This document shows, in pieces, positions 1-6,914 of a stretch of DNA of 19,673 nt. This DNA comes from Saccharofermentans sp. (GTDB lineage Bacteria; Bacillota_A; Clostridia; Saccharofermentanales; Saccharofermentanaceae). The notes under the pieces are model-generated. The model was not told the origin of the DNA. It did not search any database and saw nothing but the letters and a program-made list of their open reading frames with translations. Made by a program: the position numbers and the translations under genes. The stretch lies in contig JAILHX010000057.1 of assembly GCA_024695565.1 (NCBI GenBank), positions 1 through 19,673 on the forward strand, in the 5' to 3' direction. Positions within the stretch are counted from its first letter, which is position 1; every line of letters starts with the position of its first letter.

Positions 1-54
1 TAAAGACAGCGGGCGCTTGAGGCATATGTAAGTTTTTTATCTTTCGTCCAACTA

Positions 55-987
55 TTAATCAGCGAAAAGAGGTGTTGAGAGATATCTGTCGCCTGTATCA
101 GGGAGCAAAGCTACGATCGTCTTGCCCTTGTTCTCGGGACGCTTAGCGAGTTCGATTGCTGCCCAGAGAGCCGCACCTGAAGAGATTCCTACAAGGACAC
201 CTTCGTTCTTGCCCAGGAGCTTGCCTGTTGCGAAAGCATCGTCGTTAGTAACGGGAATAACCTCATCGTAAACGCTTGTGTTGAGAACTTCAGGTACGAA
301 GCCTGCACCGATACCCTGGATCTTGTGGCTACCTGCAGTACCCTTACTCAGAACGGGAGAATCAGCAGGCTCAACAGCTACAACCTTAACGGAAGCCTTC
401 TGTGACTTCAGGTATTCGCCTACGCCGGTAACTGTTCCGCCTGTACCTACACCTGCAACGAAGATATCAACTTCGCCGTCTGTGTCTTCCCAGATTTCAG
501 GACCTGTCGTCTCTTTGTGAGCCTTAGGATTTGCGGGGTTGATGAACTGGCCTGCAATGATGCTGTTAGGGATTTCCTTCTGGAGTTCCTCAGCCTTTGC
601 GATTGCGCCCTTCATTCCCTTAGCGCCCTCTGTGAGGACGAGCTCAGCGCCGTATGCCTTGATAAGCTGTCTTCTCTCAACGCTCATCGTCTCAGGCATT
701 GTGATGATAAGACGATATCCTTTAGCAGCTGCAACGGATGCAAGACCGATACCTGTATTTCCGCTTGTAGGCTCGATGATGACGCTTCCTTCCTTAAGTC
801 TGCCGGAAGCCTCAGCATCCTCGATGATGGCCTTGGCAATACGGTCCTTAACGCTTCCTGCGGGATTGAAATATTCAAGCTTTGCAACGAGCTTTGCTTC
901 GAGTCCTAAAGACTTTTCGAGATGTGTGAGCTCAAGAAGCGGTGTTTTGCCGATAAGCTGGTCTGCTGACGTATAAACCTTAGACAT
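55..987 (-). CDS. cysK: Cysteine synthase A (O-acetylserine sulfhydrylase)
   Basis: This cytosolic PLP enzyme makes L-cysteine from O-acetylserine and sulfide, the last step of cysteine synthesis. The 310-residue protein has the usual family length. It carries the PLP-lysine motif NPAGSVKDR with Lys47, the substrate-binding loop PTSGNTG at 73-79, the glycine-rich phosphate-binding stretch [10 protein letters not shown] in the middle, and the SSGAA motif near the C-terminus. The start is set by AGGAGG a few bases upstream of the ATG. It lies 54 nt downstream of metY on the same strand with no terminator visible between them, so it is probably the second gene of the metY operon and shares its leader control. 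Nothing suggests truncation. No clear terminator is visible in the 54 bases left before the window edge. A cystathionine beta-synthase-type role is less likely given the cysK-like motifs. Confidence 0.95.
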   Translation of the reverse strand: MSKVYTSADQLIGKTPLLELTHLEKSLGLEAKLVAKLEYFNPAGSVKDRIAKAIIEDAEASGRLKEGSVIIEPTSGNTGIGLASVAAAKGYRLIITMPETMSVERRQLIKAYGAELVLTEGAKGMKGAIAKAEELQKEIPNSIIAGQFINPANPKAHKETTGPEIWEDTDGEVDIFVAGVGTGGTVTGVGEYLKSQKASVKVVAVEPADSPVLSKGTAGSHKIQGIGAGFVPEVLNTSVYDEVIPVTNDDAFATGKLLGKNEGVLVGISSGAALWAAIELAKRPENKGKTIVALLPDTGDRYLSTPLFAD

Positions 988-1041
988 AGATAGTCCTCCT
1001 GTTGTAACTGCTAAATAGTATTATATCGCTTAATTTGGAAA

Positions 1042-2322
1042 TCAGATTGCTGCGAAACCGTTCTCGAGGTCAGCGATGATGTCGTCGATGTGCTCTGTAC
1101 CGATGGAGAGACGGATCGTGCTCTGATGGATGCCGATGCTGTCGAGATCCTCTTCGGAAAGCTGTGAGTGTGTTGTGCTTGCCGGATGGATTACAAGGCT
1201 CTTAACATCTGCAACGTTTGCGAGGAGTGAGAAGATCTTCAGGTTATCGATAAACTTGAATGCTTCTTCCTTGCCGCCCTTAACATCGAATGTGAAGATG
1301 GAACCGCCGCCATTGGGGAAGTACTTCTTATACAATTCGTGATCGGGGTGATCTGCAAGTGAAGGATGGTTTACCTTTGCAACCTTCGGATGATTTACGA
1401 GGAATTCCAATACCTTATTTGTATTCTCAACGTGACGCTCAACTCTCAAAGACAGTGTCTCTGTACCCTGAAGGAGAAGGAATGCAGCGAAAGGTGAGAT
1501 AGCTGCACCTGTGTCTCTCAAAAGAACTGTTCTGACATAGATAGCGAATGCGGGCTTGCCGACTGCTTCTGTGAACTTGATTCCGTGATAGCTGGGGTTG
1601 GGTTCTGAGAGCCAGGGATACTTGCCGGAAGCTGCCCAGTCGAAGTTACCCGAATCAACGATAACGCCGCCCAATGTTGTGCCGTGACCGCCGATGAACT
1701 TTGTAGCTGAGTGAACCACGATATCAGCACCGTGCTCGATAGGTCTGATGAGGTAAGGTGTACCGAAAGTGTTGTCGATAACGAGCGGAATGCCTGCCTC
1801 GTGAGCGATCTTAGCGAGAGCTTCGATATCCGGGATATCAGATGAAGGATTGCCCAGTGTCTCAATGTAGAGAGCCTTTGTGTTAGGTCTGATGGCAGCC
1901 TTTACCTCGTCCAGATCATGGATGTTAACCAATGTTGTATCAATACCATAAAGAGGGAGTGTGTTTGCGAGAAGGTTCTCTGAGCCGCCGTAGATCGTCT
2001 TCTGGGCTACGATGTGCTCGCCCTTGACTGCGAGAGCCAAGATCGTGTAAGTGATTGCTGCTGCGCCGGATGCTACTGCGAGTCCTGCAACGCCGCCTTC
2101 AAGTGCTGCGATTCTGTCTTCGAAAACGCCCTGTGTGGAGTTTGTAAGTCTTCCGTAGATGTTGCCTGCATCAGCAAGACCAAAGCGTGCTTCTGCGTGT
2201 GCTGAGTTATGGAATACGTATGAAGTTGTTGCGTAAATCGGGACTGCGCGTGCGTCGGATGCGGGATCTGCCTGTTCCTGGCCTACGTGGAGCTGAAGAG
2301 TTTCAAATTTATAGTTGGACAT
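1042..2322 (-). CDS. metY: O-acetylhomoserine sulfhydrylase (aminocarboxypropyltransferase)
   Basis: MetY is a PLP enzyme of the Cys/Met metabolism family that makes homocysteine directly from O-acetylhomoserine and sulfide, feeding methionine synthesis. The 426-residue length is typical of MetY and longer than MetB or MetC. The PLP lysine lies in SATKFIGGHGTT (Lys208). The MetY-type insert containing the NPSYHG motif is present near residue 240, and the C-terminal SIGTEH segment is conserved. The start is preceded by AAAGGA with an 11-nt spacer. It is the first structural gene after a 38-codon Cys-rich leader ORF whose stop codon is only 22 nt upstream. With cysK behind it, the operon supplies both sulfur amino acids from sulfide. 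The family assignment is firm; the exact acyl donor (acetyl versus succinyl) is inferred from the family. Confidence 0.94.
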   Translation of the reverse strand: MSNYKFETLQLHVGQEQADPASDARAVPIYATTSYVFHNSAHAEARFGLADAGNIYGRLTNSTQGVFEDRIAALEGGVAGLAVASGAAAITYTILALAVKGEHIVAQKTIYGGSENLLANTLPLYGIDTTLVNIHDLDEVKAAIRPNTKALYIETLGNPSSDIPDIEALAKIAHEAGIPLVIDNTFGTPYLIRPIEHGADIVVHSATKFIGGHGTTLGGVIVDSGNFDWAASGKYPWLSEPNPSYHGIKFTEAVGKPAFAIYVRTVLLRDTGAAISPFAAFLLLQGTETLSLRVERHVENTNKVLEFLVNHPKVAKVNHPSLADHPDHELYKKYFPNGGGSIFTFDVKGGKEEAFKFIDNLKIFSLLANVADVKSLVIHPASTTHSQLSEEDLDSIGIHQSTIRLSIGTEHIDDIIADLENGFAAI

Positions 2323-2344
2323 AATTGTGTTTTCCTTTCTTAAT

Positions 2345-2461
2345 TCAAATAGTTATAGTTGTGCTGACAGAACAGCGGCTGTTTGAACAAGAACAACACA
2401 TTCGTCCACAACGGAAGTTAGCGCGGACAAGTGATTGAAAATAGAACTTACGGTCGTACAT
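2345..2461 (-). CDS. Cys-rich leader peptide (38 aa) of the metY-cysK operon
   Basis: This 38-codon ORF has excellent initiation signals: AGGAGG at 2471-2476, a 9-nt spacer and ATG at 2461. It begins about 30 nt after the predicted transcription start and ends with TGA 22 nt before metY. Its product has a middle section RCGRMCCSCSNSRC, with Cys at 18, 22, 23, 25 and 30, all encoded by TGT, and a Ser/Thr/Ile tail. No signal peptide or known domain is visible. A cysteine run directly ahead of cysteine-synthesis genes suggests a regulatory leader whose translation stalls when Cys-tRNA is short. Polycysteine leader ORFs acting as cysteine-responsive attenuators are known in mycobacteria; equivalence here is my inference. 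The mRNA can fold a 10-bp stem across the leader start. It could instead be a small metal-binding peptide. Confidence 0.7.
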   Translation of the reverse strand: MYDRKFYFQSLVRANFRCGRMCCSCSNSRCSVSTTITI

Positions 2462-2470
2462 AACTTCCGT
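2411..2470 (-). promoter_or_regulatory. Leader RNA stem-loop overlapping the leader ORF start
   Basis: The exact inverted repeat ACGGAAGTTA (minus strand 2470-2461) / TAACTTCCGT (2420-2411) would form a 10-bp RNA stem with a 40-nt loop. Its 5' arm ends on the A of the leader ATG, and its 3' arm encodes codons 14-17, immediately before the first Cys codon. A ribosome paused in the Cys codons would cover the 3' arm. A smaller hairpin, AACAG-CCG-CTGTT at 2383-2371, and a possible GTTGTG/CACAAC pairing (2412-2407 with 2363-2358) lie downstream. No U-tract terminator is visible, so any control is more likely translational or by transcript stability. Confidence 0.55.
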
Positions 2471-2497
2471 CCTCCTCTCTTCATTTGATTTTCGCAT

Positions 2498-2526
2498 ATG
2501 ATAAACGCTATTACCCACTATGTCAA
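2498..2526 (-). promoter_or_regulatory. Sigma-A type promoter of the metY-cysK operon
   Basis: On the minus strand a perfect -35 box TTGACA (2526-2521) is followed by a 17-nt spacer and a -10 box TATCAT (2503-2498). An A/T-rich stretch just upstream (about 2530-2552) could act as an UP element. The expected transcription start is near 2491, giving about 30 nt of untranslated RNA before the Cys-rich leader ORF. The imperfect inverted sequence ACCTAT...ATAGTGGGT surrounds the -35 box and might be an operator, for example for an Rrf2/CymR-type repressor; that part is speculative. Confidence 0.8.
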
Positions 2527-2583
2527 TAGGTTTATTAGAAAATTTTTTCGAATGCCCGTTTCCCCTTTATTAATAAGGTATCC

Positions 2584-2737
2584 GGGGGGGGGTGAGGTCA
2601 GACGGCCCTTAGCACTTGTCGAAGATTTGTTGACAAAAACGGGTCCGGACGTCGACAAAAAGTGCATTTTTGTCAAAAGTCGACGTTTCTGTCGACGTTT
2701 TCGAGGTCATTCGTCGACAAAATCAACACACGCAATA
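2584..2737. repeat. GTCGAC repeat cluster and G9 tract in the metY upstream region
   Basis: The 466-nt gene-free stretch between metY and the lipoprotein gene holds, besides the leader and promoter, a G9 homopolymer (2584-2592) and a cluster of GTCGAC palindromes. Perfect copies are at 2651, 2679, 2691 and 2713, with degenerate ones at 2618 (GTCGAA) and 2629 (GTTGAC), often followed by an A-run. Several spacings are 11, 12 or 22 nt. GACAAAAA at 2654-2661 can pair with TTTTTGTC at 2667-2674. This may be a regulator-binding array or structured DNA; no coding potential is convincing here. Confidence 0.5.
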
Positions 2738-2766
2738 AGGGCTGCCTCCGGTCTGAAGACAGCCCC
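2738..2766 (-). terminator. Probable terminator of the DUF4358 lipoprotein gene
   Basis: GGGCTG (2739-2744) and CAGCCC (2760-2765) form a 6-bp GC-rich stem, 23 nt beyond the stop codon of the lipoprotein gene. On the minus strand it is followed by CTTATTG, only a weak U-rich run, so termination efficiency is uncertain. Confidence 0.5.
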
Positions 2767-2788
2767 CGCTCTTCTTATTGGCTGCTGA

Positions 2789-3433
2789 TCACTTAAGCAC
2801 CGCCGGATCAACGACTCCGATGTCATCGAAAACTACTGTGGCAAAGCAGTCTCCGCTGTAATCGACCGTGGTGTTGGCACTGATAAAAATGACCGTATTA
2901 CCCTTCAGGTACTGGCCTTCCCTTGCTACCAGGACTGAGCCTTCAAAATAGGACAATGTGTAAGTAAAACCGTCCTTCTCCCCGGTTGTGACTTCGCCTC
3001 CGAGATCCCGGAAGTAAAGAGCCTCGTAATCGTAGTACTTCTTGGCGGAATCAGCATCCGTAAAAGTGAACTGGACAGCATAGGTCTCAAAATTGCCGGT
3101 GCCTAAGTTCTCGTTAGCGGCTGCGACCGTTACTTCGGTAACGTTTGCCGAGAGTTCTTTGCCGATGGTTGCCAGCTGCAGGAAAATGCCCTGTGCATCG
3201 TTCACGTTCTTAGAGACGTAGTAGGCAGAACCCTCATTCTCATATTCGGTCATGAGGTCCAATACGTCATTAAAGTCTTTTTCCTTCATTCCGTATGCAA
3301 CCGCCGCTTCTGCGACCAGGCGTGTATCGCTGTCTGAAGAAGCGCCGCCTGCATTGCCGGAACCGGTGCAGCCTGCCAGACAAACGACCATCAGTGCAGT
3401 TGCCAATATTGCAGTTAGTGATTTGAGCTTCAT
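2789..3433 (-). CDS. DUF4358-type lipoprotein
   Basis: This predicted lipoprotein of 214 residues is exported and anchored to the outer face of the membrane. The N-terminus has positive residues, a hydrophobic stretch and the lipobox LAGC, with the lipidated Cys at position 22. The mature part begins with a Gly/Ser/Asp-rich linker and then a small globular domain rich in Tyr, Phe and acidic residues that resembles DUF4358; its function is unknown. The start was chosen at the ATG preceded by GGGGAGGATATTATC. An in-frame start 33 nt upstream would add MRSHKNGEDII, has no good ribosome site and would spoil the signal peptide. It stands alone, with its own promoter-like region and a probable terminator, divergent from the MFS gene. 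The family call is from recall of the domain pattern, not from a search. Confidence 0.8.
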   Translation of the reverse strand: MKLKSLTAILATALMVVCLAGCTGSGNAGGASSDSDTRLVAEAAVAYGMKEKDFNDVLDLMTEYENEGSAYYVSKNVNDAQGIFLQLATIGKELSANVTEVTVAAANENLGTGNFETYAVQFTFTDADSAKKYYDYEALYFRDLGGEVTTGEKDGFTYTLSYFEGSVLVAREGQYLKGNTVIFISANTTVDYSGDCFATVVFDDIGVVDPAVLK

Positions 3434-3460
3434 GATAATATCCTCCCCATTTTTGTGACT

Positions 3461-3477
3461 CCGCATAAATTATACGG
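3461..3477. promoter_or_regulatory. Inverted repeat overlapping the lipoprotein gene -10 box
   Basis: CCGCATAAATTATACGG is a 17-bp near-perfect inverted repeat (one mismatched pair). On the minus strand it contains a perfect TATAAT (3474-3469) about 36 nt upstream of the lipoprotein ATG. A protein bound here would block the -10 element. The matching -35 (near TCGCAA) is poor, which fits an activator-dependent or weak promoter. Confidence 0.45.
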
Positions 3478-3542
3478 AATATCAATAGAATTTGCGACAT
3501 ATGGAAGCAGCCCTTTGTTATTTAAACGATAGTATTTAAAAC

Positions 3543-3578
3543 ATCTAAGGAAAAGCCGATTTAAGGATTATTTAAGGA
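3543..3578. repeat. Three ATYTAAGGA repeats upstream of the MFS gene
   Basis: ATCTAAGGA (3543-3551), ATTTAAGGA (3559-3567) and ATTTAAGGA (3570-3578) occur as direct repeats with start-to-start spacings of 16 and 11 nt, in the 226-nt divergent region between the lipoprotein gene and the MFS gene. Two TATTTAAA copies lie just before them. They could be regulator sites for the MFS promoter, but in such AT-rich DNA chance is possible. Confidence 0.35.
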
Positions 3579-3659
3579 ATACATAATAAACTCCTAAAGT
3601 ATCAATGCGCCGCAGCGCGTAAAGTATGGTCAGAAGAATTAAGAAAGCGGTCACTATTT

Positions 3660-4910
3660 ATGGAAAAGACAAAGAACAATTACGGAAGATTCCTTCTGCT
3701 CTGGGCAGGCGAATTCATATCATCCATCGGCGGTGGCCTTACGAGCTTCGGTCTGGGTCTTTATATCTTCCAGAAGACCGGCAGCGCTGCCGACATGGCG
3801 CTTCTCACTTTCCTGGGATTCGTTCCCTGTCTTCTCCTCACGGCGCCCGCAGGCGTTCTCGCAGACAAGTACGACAGAAGACTCCTCATGATGATCGGCG
3901 ACGGCCTCTCGGGTCTCGGCGTCCTCTTCATTCTGATCTGCATGCTCACCGGTGAGGCGCAGCTCTGGCAGATCTATCTGGGCACCACGATAAGTTCCGT
4001 GTTCTCGGCACTTCTCGGTCCCGCTTATACAGCAACTATCACAGACCTTCTTACCAAGGAACAATATTCAAAGGCTAACGGACTCATATCGATGGCAGGC
4101 TCTGCGAGATACCTCTTCTCACCTGTCATCGCAGGATTCCTTCTTGCCGTAAGTGACATCAAGCTGATCCTCATCATCGACATCTGCACCTTCTTCCTCA
4201 CGGTGGTCGTTGCAGCGATCGTAAGACGCGGGATCAGGAACAATGCACCCAAGGAGAAGGAACCTTTCTTCAAGAGCATGAAGGACGGATGGGCCGCAGT
4301 TACCGGCAAGAAGGGTCTCTTCCTGCTCATAATCGTAACGTCACTTATCACACTCTTCATGGGCGTCTTTCAGGTGCTGGGCGAACCGTTCGTACTCTCA
4401 TTTGCCGACTCCAAGACTCTTGGGATCATCGAATCCGTCGCAGCTTCAGGAATGCTCGTAACAAGTATTTTCTTAGGGATCTTCGGCATCAAGAAGCACT
4501 TCGTAAGAGCGCTCTGGATGGGCCTTGCAGTATCGGGTATCGGAATGGCTCTGTTCGCGGTCAGCAATAACAGAATAGTCATAGGTATATTCGGATTCTT
4601 ATTTTTCGCAGCCCTGCCGTTTGCAAATAACAGCCTGGACTACCTCGTCAGGACCAACATCCCCGACGAGCTCCAGGGCAGAGCTTGGGGCCTCATAGCA
4701 TTCATATCTAATCTCGGATATATAGTCGCTTACGGTATCAGCGGCATCACCGCAGATTTCGTCGGCAACATCACCGGCAAGGGCGTAGGCGCGGGTTCTG
4801 CATATACGATCATTTTCTCCGGAATCTGCCTCGTAATCGCAGCCATAGTAATGGCCGGAATCAAGAGAATAAGGGATCTTGAGAAGAGCGCACTGAGCAG
4901 CAAGGAATAA
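3660..4910 (+). CDS. MFS transporter (drug/metabolite efflux type)
   Basis: This integral membrane secondary transporter of the major facilitator superfamily has 416 residues, the usual length for a 12-helix member. The first helix starts near residue 10, and the loop between helices 2 and 3 carries the MFS motif A in the form GVLADKYDRRLLM (65-77). A long hydrophilic central loop (about 190-215, rich in Lys/Arg/Glu) divides the two six-helix halves. The style resembles the MFS_3/EntS and macrolide-efflux branch, hence probably proton-driven export, but the substrate cannot be read from sequence. The ribosome site is weak (AAGAAAG far upstream of the ATG), and no alternative in-frame start looks better. 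It is the only plus-strand gene in this part of the window and converges on larC with three bases between the stop codons. Confidence 0.9.
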   Translation: MEKTKNNYGRFLLLWAGEFISSIGGGLTSFGLGLYIFQKTGSAADMALLTFLGFVPCLLLTAPAGVLADKYDRRLLMMIGDGLSGLGVLFILICMLTGEAQLWQIYLGTTISSVFSALLGPAYTATITDLLTKEQYSKANGLISMAGSARYLFSPVIAGFLLAVSDIKLILIIDICTFFLTVVVAAIVRRGIRNNAPKEKEPFFKSMKDGWAAVTGKKGLFLLIIVTSLITLFMGVFQVLGEPFVLSFADSKTLGIIESVAASGMLVTSIFLGIFGIKKHFVRALWMGLAVSGIGMALFAVSNNRIVIGIFGFLFFAALPFANNSLDYLVRTNIPDELQGRAWGLIAFISNLGYIVAYGISGITADFVGNITGKGVGAGSAYTIIFSGICLVIAAIVMAGIKRIRDLEKSALSSKE

Positions 4911-4923
4911 TCTTTATTCCTTG
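4901..4923. terminator. Palindrome spanning both convergent stop codons (MFS / larC)
   Basis: CAAGGAATAA (4901-4910) and TTATTCCTTG (4914-4923) form an exact 10-bp inverted repeat with a 3-nt loop. Each arm contains the last two sense codons (Lys-Glu) and the TAA stop of one gene, so the MFS protein and LarC both end in KE. It may act as a bidirectional transcript end. The stem is AT-rich and neither side is followed by a long U-run, so it is not a textbook terminator. Confidence 0.5.
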
Positions 4924-6158
4924 TCTGCCTGTGCTGCGACATCGTCGTATTCAGGTTTGACCTTTGTAACTCCGAAGCCCTCGGAGATCTTCACGGAAGC
5001 CTCACCATACTTTGTCATGACCTTCTCTTCGCGGCGTGCGAGCCTGTATCTGTCCATGGCCTGATATCTGATTCCGATCGTTGTGGTGTGCTCGAAAATA
5101 AGCTTCGCGAACTTCTCTTTATCCTCAGGCCTGACCACACAGGTGATAAGTATGCCCGGGCGGTTCTTCTTCATGAAGACAGGCGTCGTGAATACGTCAA
5201 GCGCGCCGTTATCCATAAGAATGCCCGTTGCGTATCCGATCTCTTCGCCGGTCATGTCATCTACGTTGCACATGAGCTCGATTACTTTATCGTCTTCACC
5301 TTCCGAATTGCCGATGAATGTCCTGAGCATGTTTGCCTTCGCAAAATCTTTCCTGCCCATACCGTAACCGGTCTTCTCGATAGCTATTACAGGTCTTGTG
5401 CCGAAGCTGTCTGCAAAGTGCTTCAACAGCGCTGCGCCCGTAGGGGTCAGAAGCTCGCCTTCGACATCTCCGCTGTAAGAAGGAATGTCCTCTATAATGC
5501 TTGCGGTTGCAGGTGCGGGAACCGGAAGGATCCCGTGTGCGCATCTTACCTGACCGTAGCCTGTTGCAAGAGGAGATACGATGATCTTATCAGCTCCGAT
5601 CTTCTCCAAAAGAACACATACGCCGACTATATCCGCGACCGCATCCATCGTTCCTACTTCGTGGAAGTGAATGTCGCTTATGGGCTTGCCGTGAGCCTTG
5701 CTCTCGGCTTCTGCGATGAGGCCGTAAACTGCGAGCGCATCGGCCTTGACCTTATCTGAAACATTAAGACCGTTAATGATGTTCTCAATATCACTCATGT
5801 GAGTGTGGTGATGGTGGTGTTCGTGCTCGTGCTCGTGAGTGTGCGCATGCTCTTCGTGAACGTGCTCATGATGGTGCTCGTGGTCGTGATCGTGGTGGTG
5901 CTCTTCATGAGAATGCTCATGGTGATGTTCATGCTCATGCATGTGCTCATCTTCTTCAACACCCAATACAACGACTTTTGCATGCGTGCCTTCGATGCCG
6001 CACTTAACACTCTTTTCAAAGCTGTATGTGACATCAGGAATGCCGAGTGAATTAAGCATTTCTTCACATGCTTTCACGTCGCCCGTAAGTTCAGACAAAG
6101 ATGCCAGGAGCATGTCTCCTGCTGCGCCCATGTTGCATTCGATGTATAAAGTCTTCAT
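4914..6158 (-). CDS. larC: Nickel pincer cofactor biosynthesis protein LarC (nickel insertase)
   Basis: LarC is the CTP-dependent cyclometallase that inserts nickel into pyridinium-3,5-bisthiocarboxylic acid mononucleotide to complete the nickel-pincer nucleotide cofactor. The 414-residue ORF is continuous, covering both the LarC1 part (MGAAGDM at 10-16, later FHEVGTMDAVADIVG) and the LarC2 part (VIELMCNVDDMTGEEIGY onward). The ribosomal frameshift that makes LarC in Lactobacillus plantarum is therefore not needed. Residues 71-120 are an extreme His/Glu segment with 29 His, probably a nickel store or chaperone region. The start is fixed by GGAGG, which lies in the last two Gly codons of larB, with 4 nt between the genes. 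The C-terminus (PEYDDVAAQADKE) seems to stop a little early compared with my recollection of family tails. Confidence 0.93.
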   Translation of the reverse strand: MKTLYIECNMGAAGDMLLASLSELTGDVKACEEMLNSLGIPDVTYSFEKSVKCGIEGTHAKVVVLGVEEDEHMHEHEHHHEHSHEEHHHDHDHEHHHEHVHEEHAHTHEHEHEHHHHHTHMSDIENIINGLNVSDKVKADALAVYGLIAEAESKAHGKPISDIHFHEVGTMDAVADIVGVCVLLEKIGADKIIVSPLATGYGQVRCAHGILPVPAPATASIIEDIPSYSGDVEGELLTPTGAALLKHFADSFGTRPVIAIEKTGYGMGRKDFAKANMLRTFIGNSEGEDDKVIELMCNVDDMTGEEIGYATGILMDNGALDVFTTPVFMKKNRPGILITCVVRPEDKEKFAKLIFEHTTTIGIRYQAMDRYRLARREEKVMTKYGEASVKISEGFGVTKVKPEYDDVAAQADKE

Positions 6159-6162
6159 GAGG

Positions 6163-6903
6163 TTAACCTCCGATGTGATTGATCATGCTCGCTGAGTACC
6201 CTGCTCCGAATCCGTTGTCGATATTAACTACGGTAACGCCGCTCGCGCATGAGTTCATCATGGCAAGGAGCGCCGTGAGTCCTTCAAAAGATGCGCCGTA
6301 TCCTACGCTTGTCGGAACTGCAATGACAGGGCAATCCGCAAGTCCTCCGATAACGCTCGCAAGAGCGCCTTCCATGCCTGCGACGGCGATAATGACGCCC
6401 GCGCTCATGAGTTCTTCCTTGTGTGAGAGAAGGCGGTGAAGTCCCGATACGCCGACGTCGTAGATGCGGTTAACTGTGTTGCCCAGAAGTTCGGCAGTGA
6501 CTGCTGCTTCTTCGGCAACAGGAAGATCTGAAGTGCCTGCTGTCGCTACAACTATGGTGCCTTTCGCGCTTACTCCGGGAATCTCGCCCGCAACGGCGAT
6601 GCGGGCAACATCGTAATACTTTATGGCTGTCTTGAGAGCGGAAGCTTTCTCGGCAGAAAGCCTCGTGATCAGGACGGTCTTCTGGCCGCCTTCCATAAGG
6701 CTCGCTGTAATTGCATCGATCTGCTCAGGTGTCTTGCCTTCACCGAAGATCACTTCAGGAACGCCCTGCCTAAGGCCCCTGTGGAGGTCAGGCTTAGCAA
6801 ATCCCAAGTCGATAAAAGGCTTCATCTTAAGCTGGAGCTCTGCCTCTTCGACAGTCATCTCGCCTGATGCAACTTTTTCCAAAATATCTCTGGCATCGCT
6901 CAT
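6163..6903 (-). CDS. larB: Nickel pincer cofactor biosynthesis protein LarB (NaAD carboxylase/hydrolase)
   Basis: LarB carboxylates the pyridinium ring of nicotinic acid adenine dinucleotide and cleaves its phosphoanhydride bond, the first step of nickel-pincer nucleotide synthesis. The 246-residue protein has the small N-terminal helical part (DILEKVASGEMTVEEAE) and a C-terminal PurE-like domain with TAGTSDLPVAEEA (121-133), GMEGALASV (176-184) and the signature NSCASGVTVVNIDNGFGAG. Cys219 sits where family knowledge places the cysteine that attacks the pyridinium ring (Cys221 in L. plantarum). GAGGG precedes the ATG, and larE ends 11 nt upstream. Order and spacing place it firmly in the larE-larB-larC operon. 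Confidence 0.95.
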   Translation of the reverse strand: MSDARDILEKVASGEMTVEEAELQLKMKPFIDLGFAKPDLHRGLRQGVPEVIFGEGKTPEQIDAITASLMEGGQKTVLITRLSAEKASALKTAIKYYDVARIAVAGEIPGVSAKGTIVVATAGTSDLPVAEEAAVTAELLGNTVNRIYDVGVSGLHRLLSHKEELMSAGVIIAVAGMEGALASVIGGLADCPVIAVPTSVGYGASFEGLTALLAMMNSCASGVTVVNIDNGFGAGYSASMINHIGG

Positions 6904-6914
6904 AAAACGGCCCT

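Noticed and set aside
2323..2530. SAM riboswitch or T-box upstream of metY
   Set aside because: Neither the S-box core sequence nor the T-box motif and terminator is visible. The Cys-rich ORF and 10-bp stem fill the leader.
2618..2718. CRISPR array
   Set aside because: The repeat unit is only about 6-11 bp, the spacing is irregular and there are no uniform spacers.
2498..2788. A 96-codon plus-strand ORF across the repeat cluster upstream of metY
   Set aside because: It lacks a ribosome site, runs through palindromic repeats and the G9 tract, and has no recognisable protein pattern. The minus-strand promoter and leader explain part of the region better.
5088..5759. A 223-codon plus-strand ORF opposite larC
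   Set aside because: It is the antisense shadow of a clear larC and has no ribosome site or family pattern.
4914..6158. Programmed frameshift splitting LarC into LarC1 and LarC2
   Set aside because: The reading frame is continuous from the N-terminal to the C-terminal part, so no frameshift is needed here.
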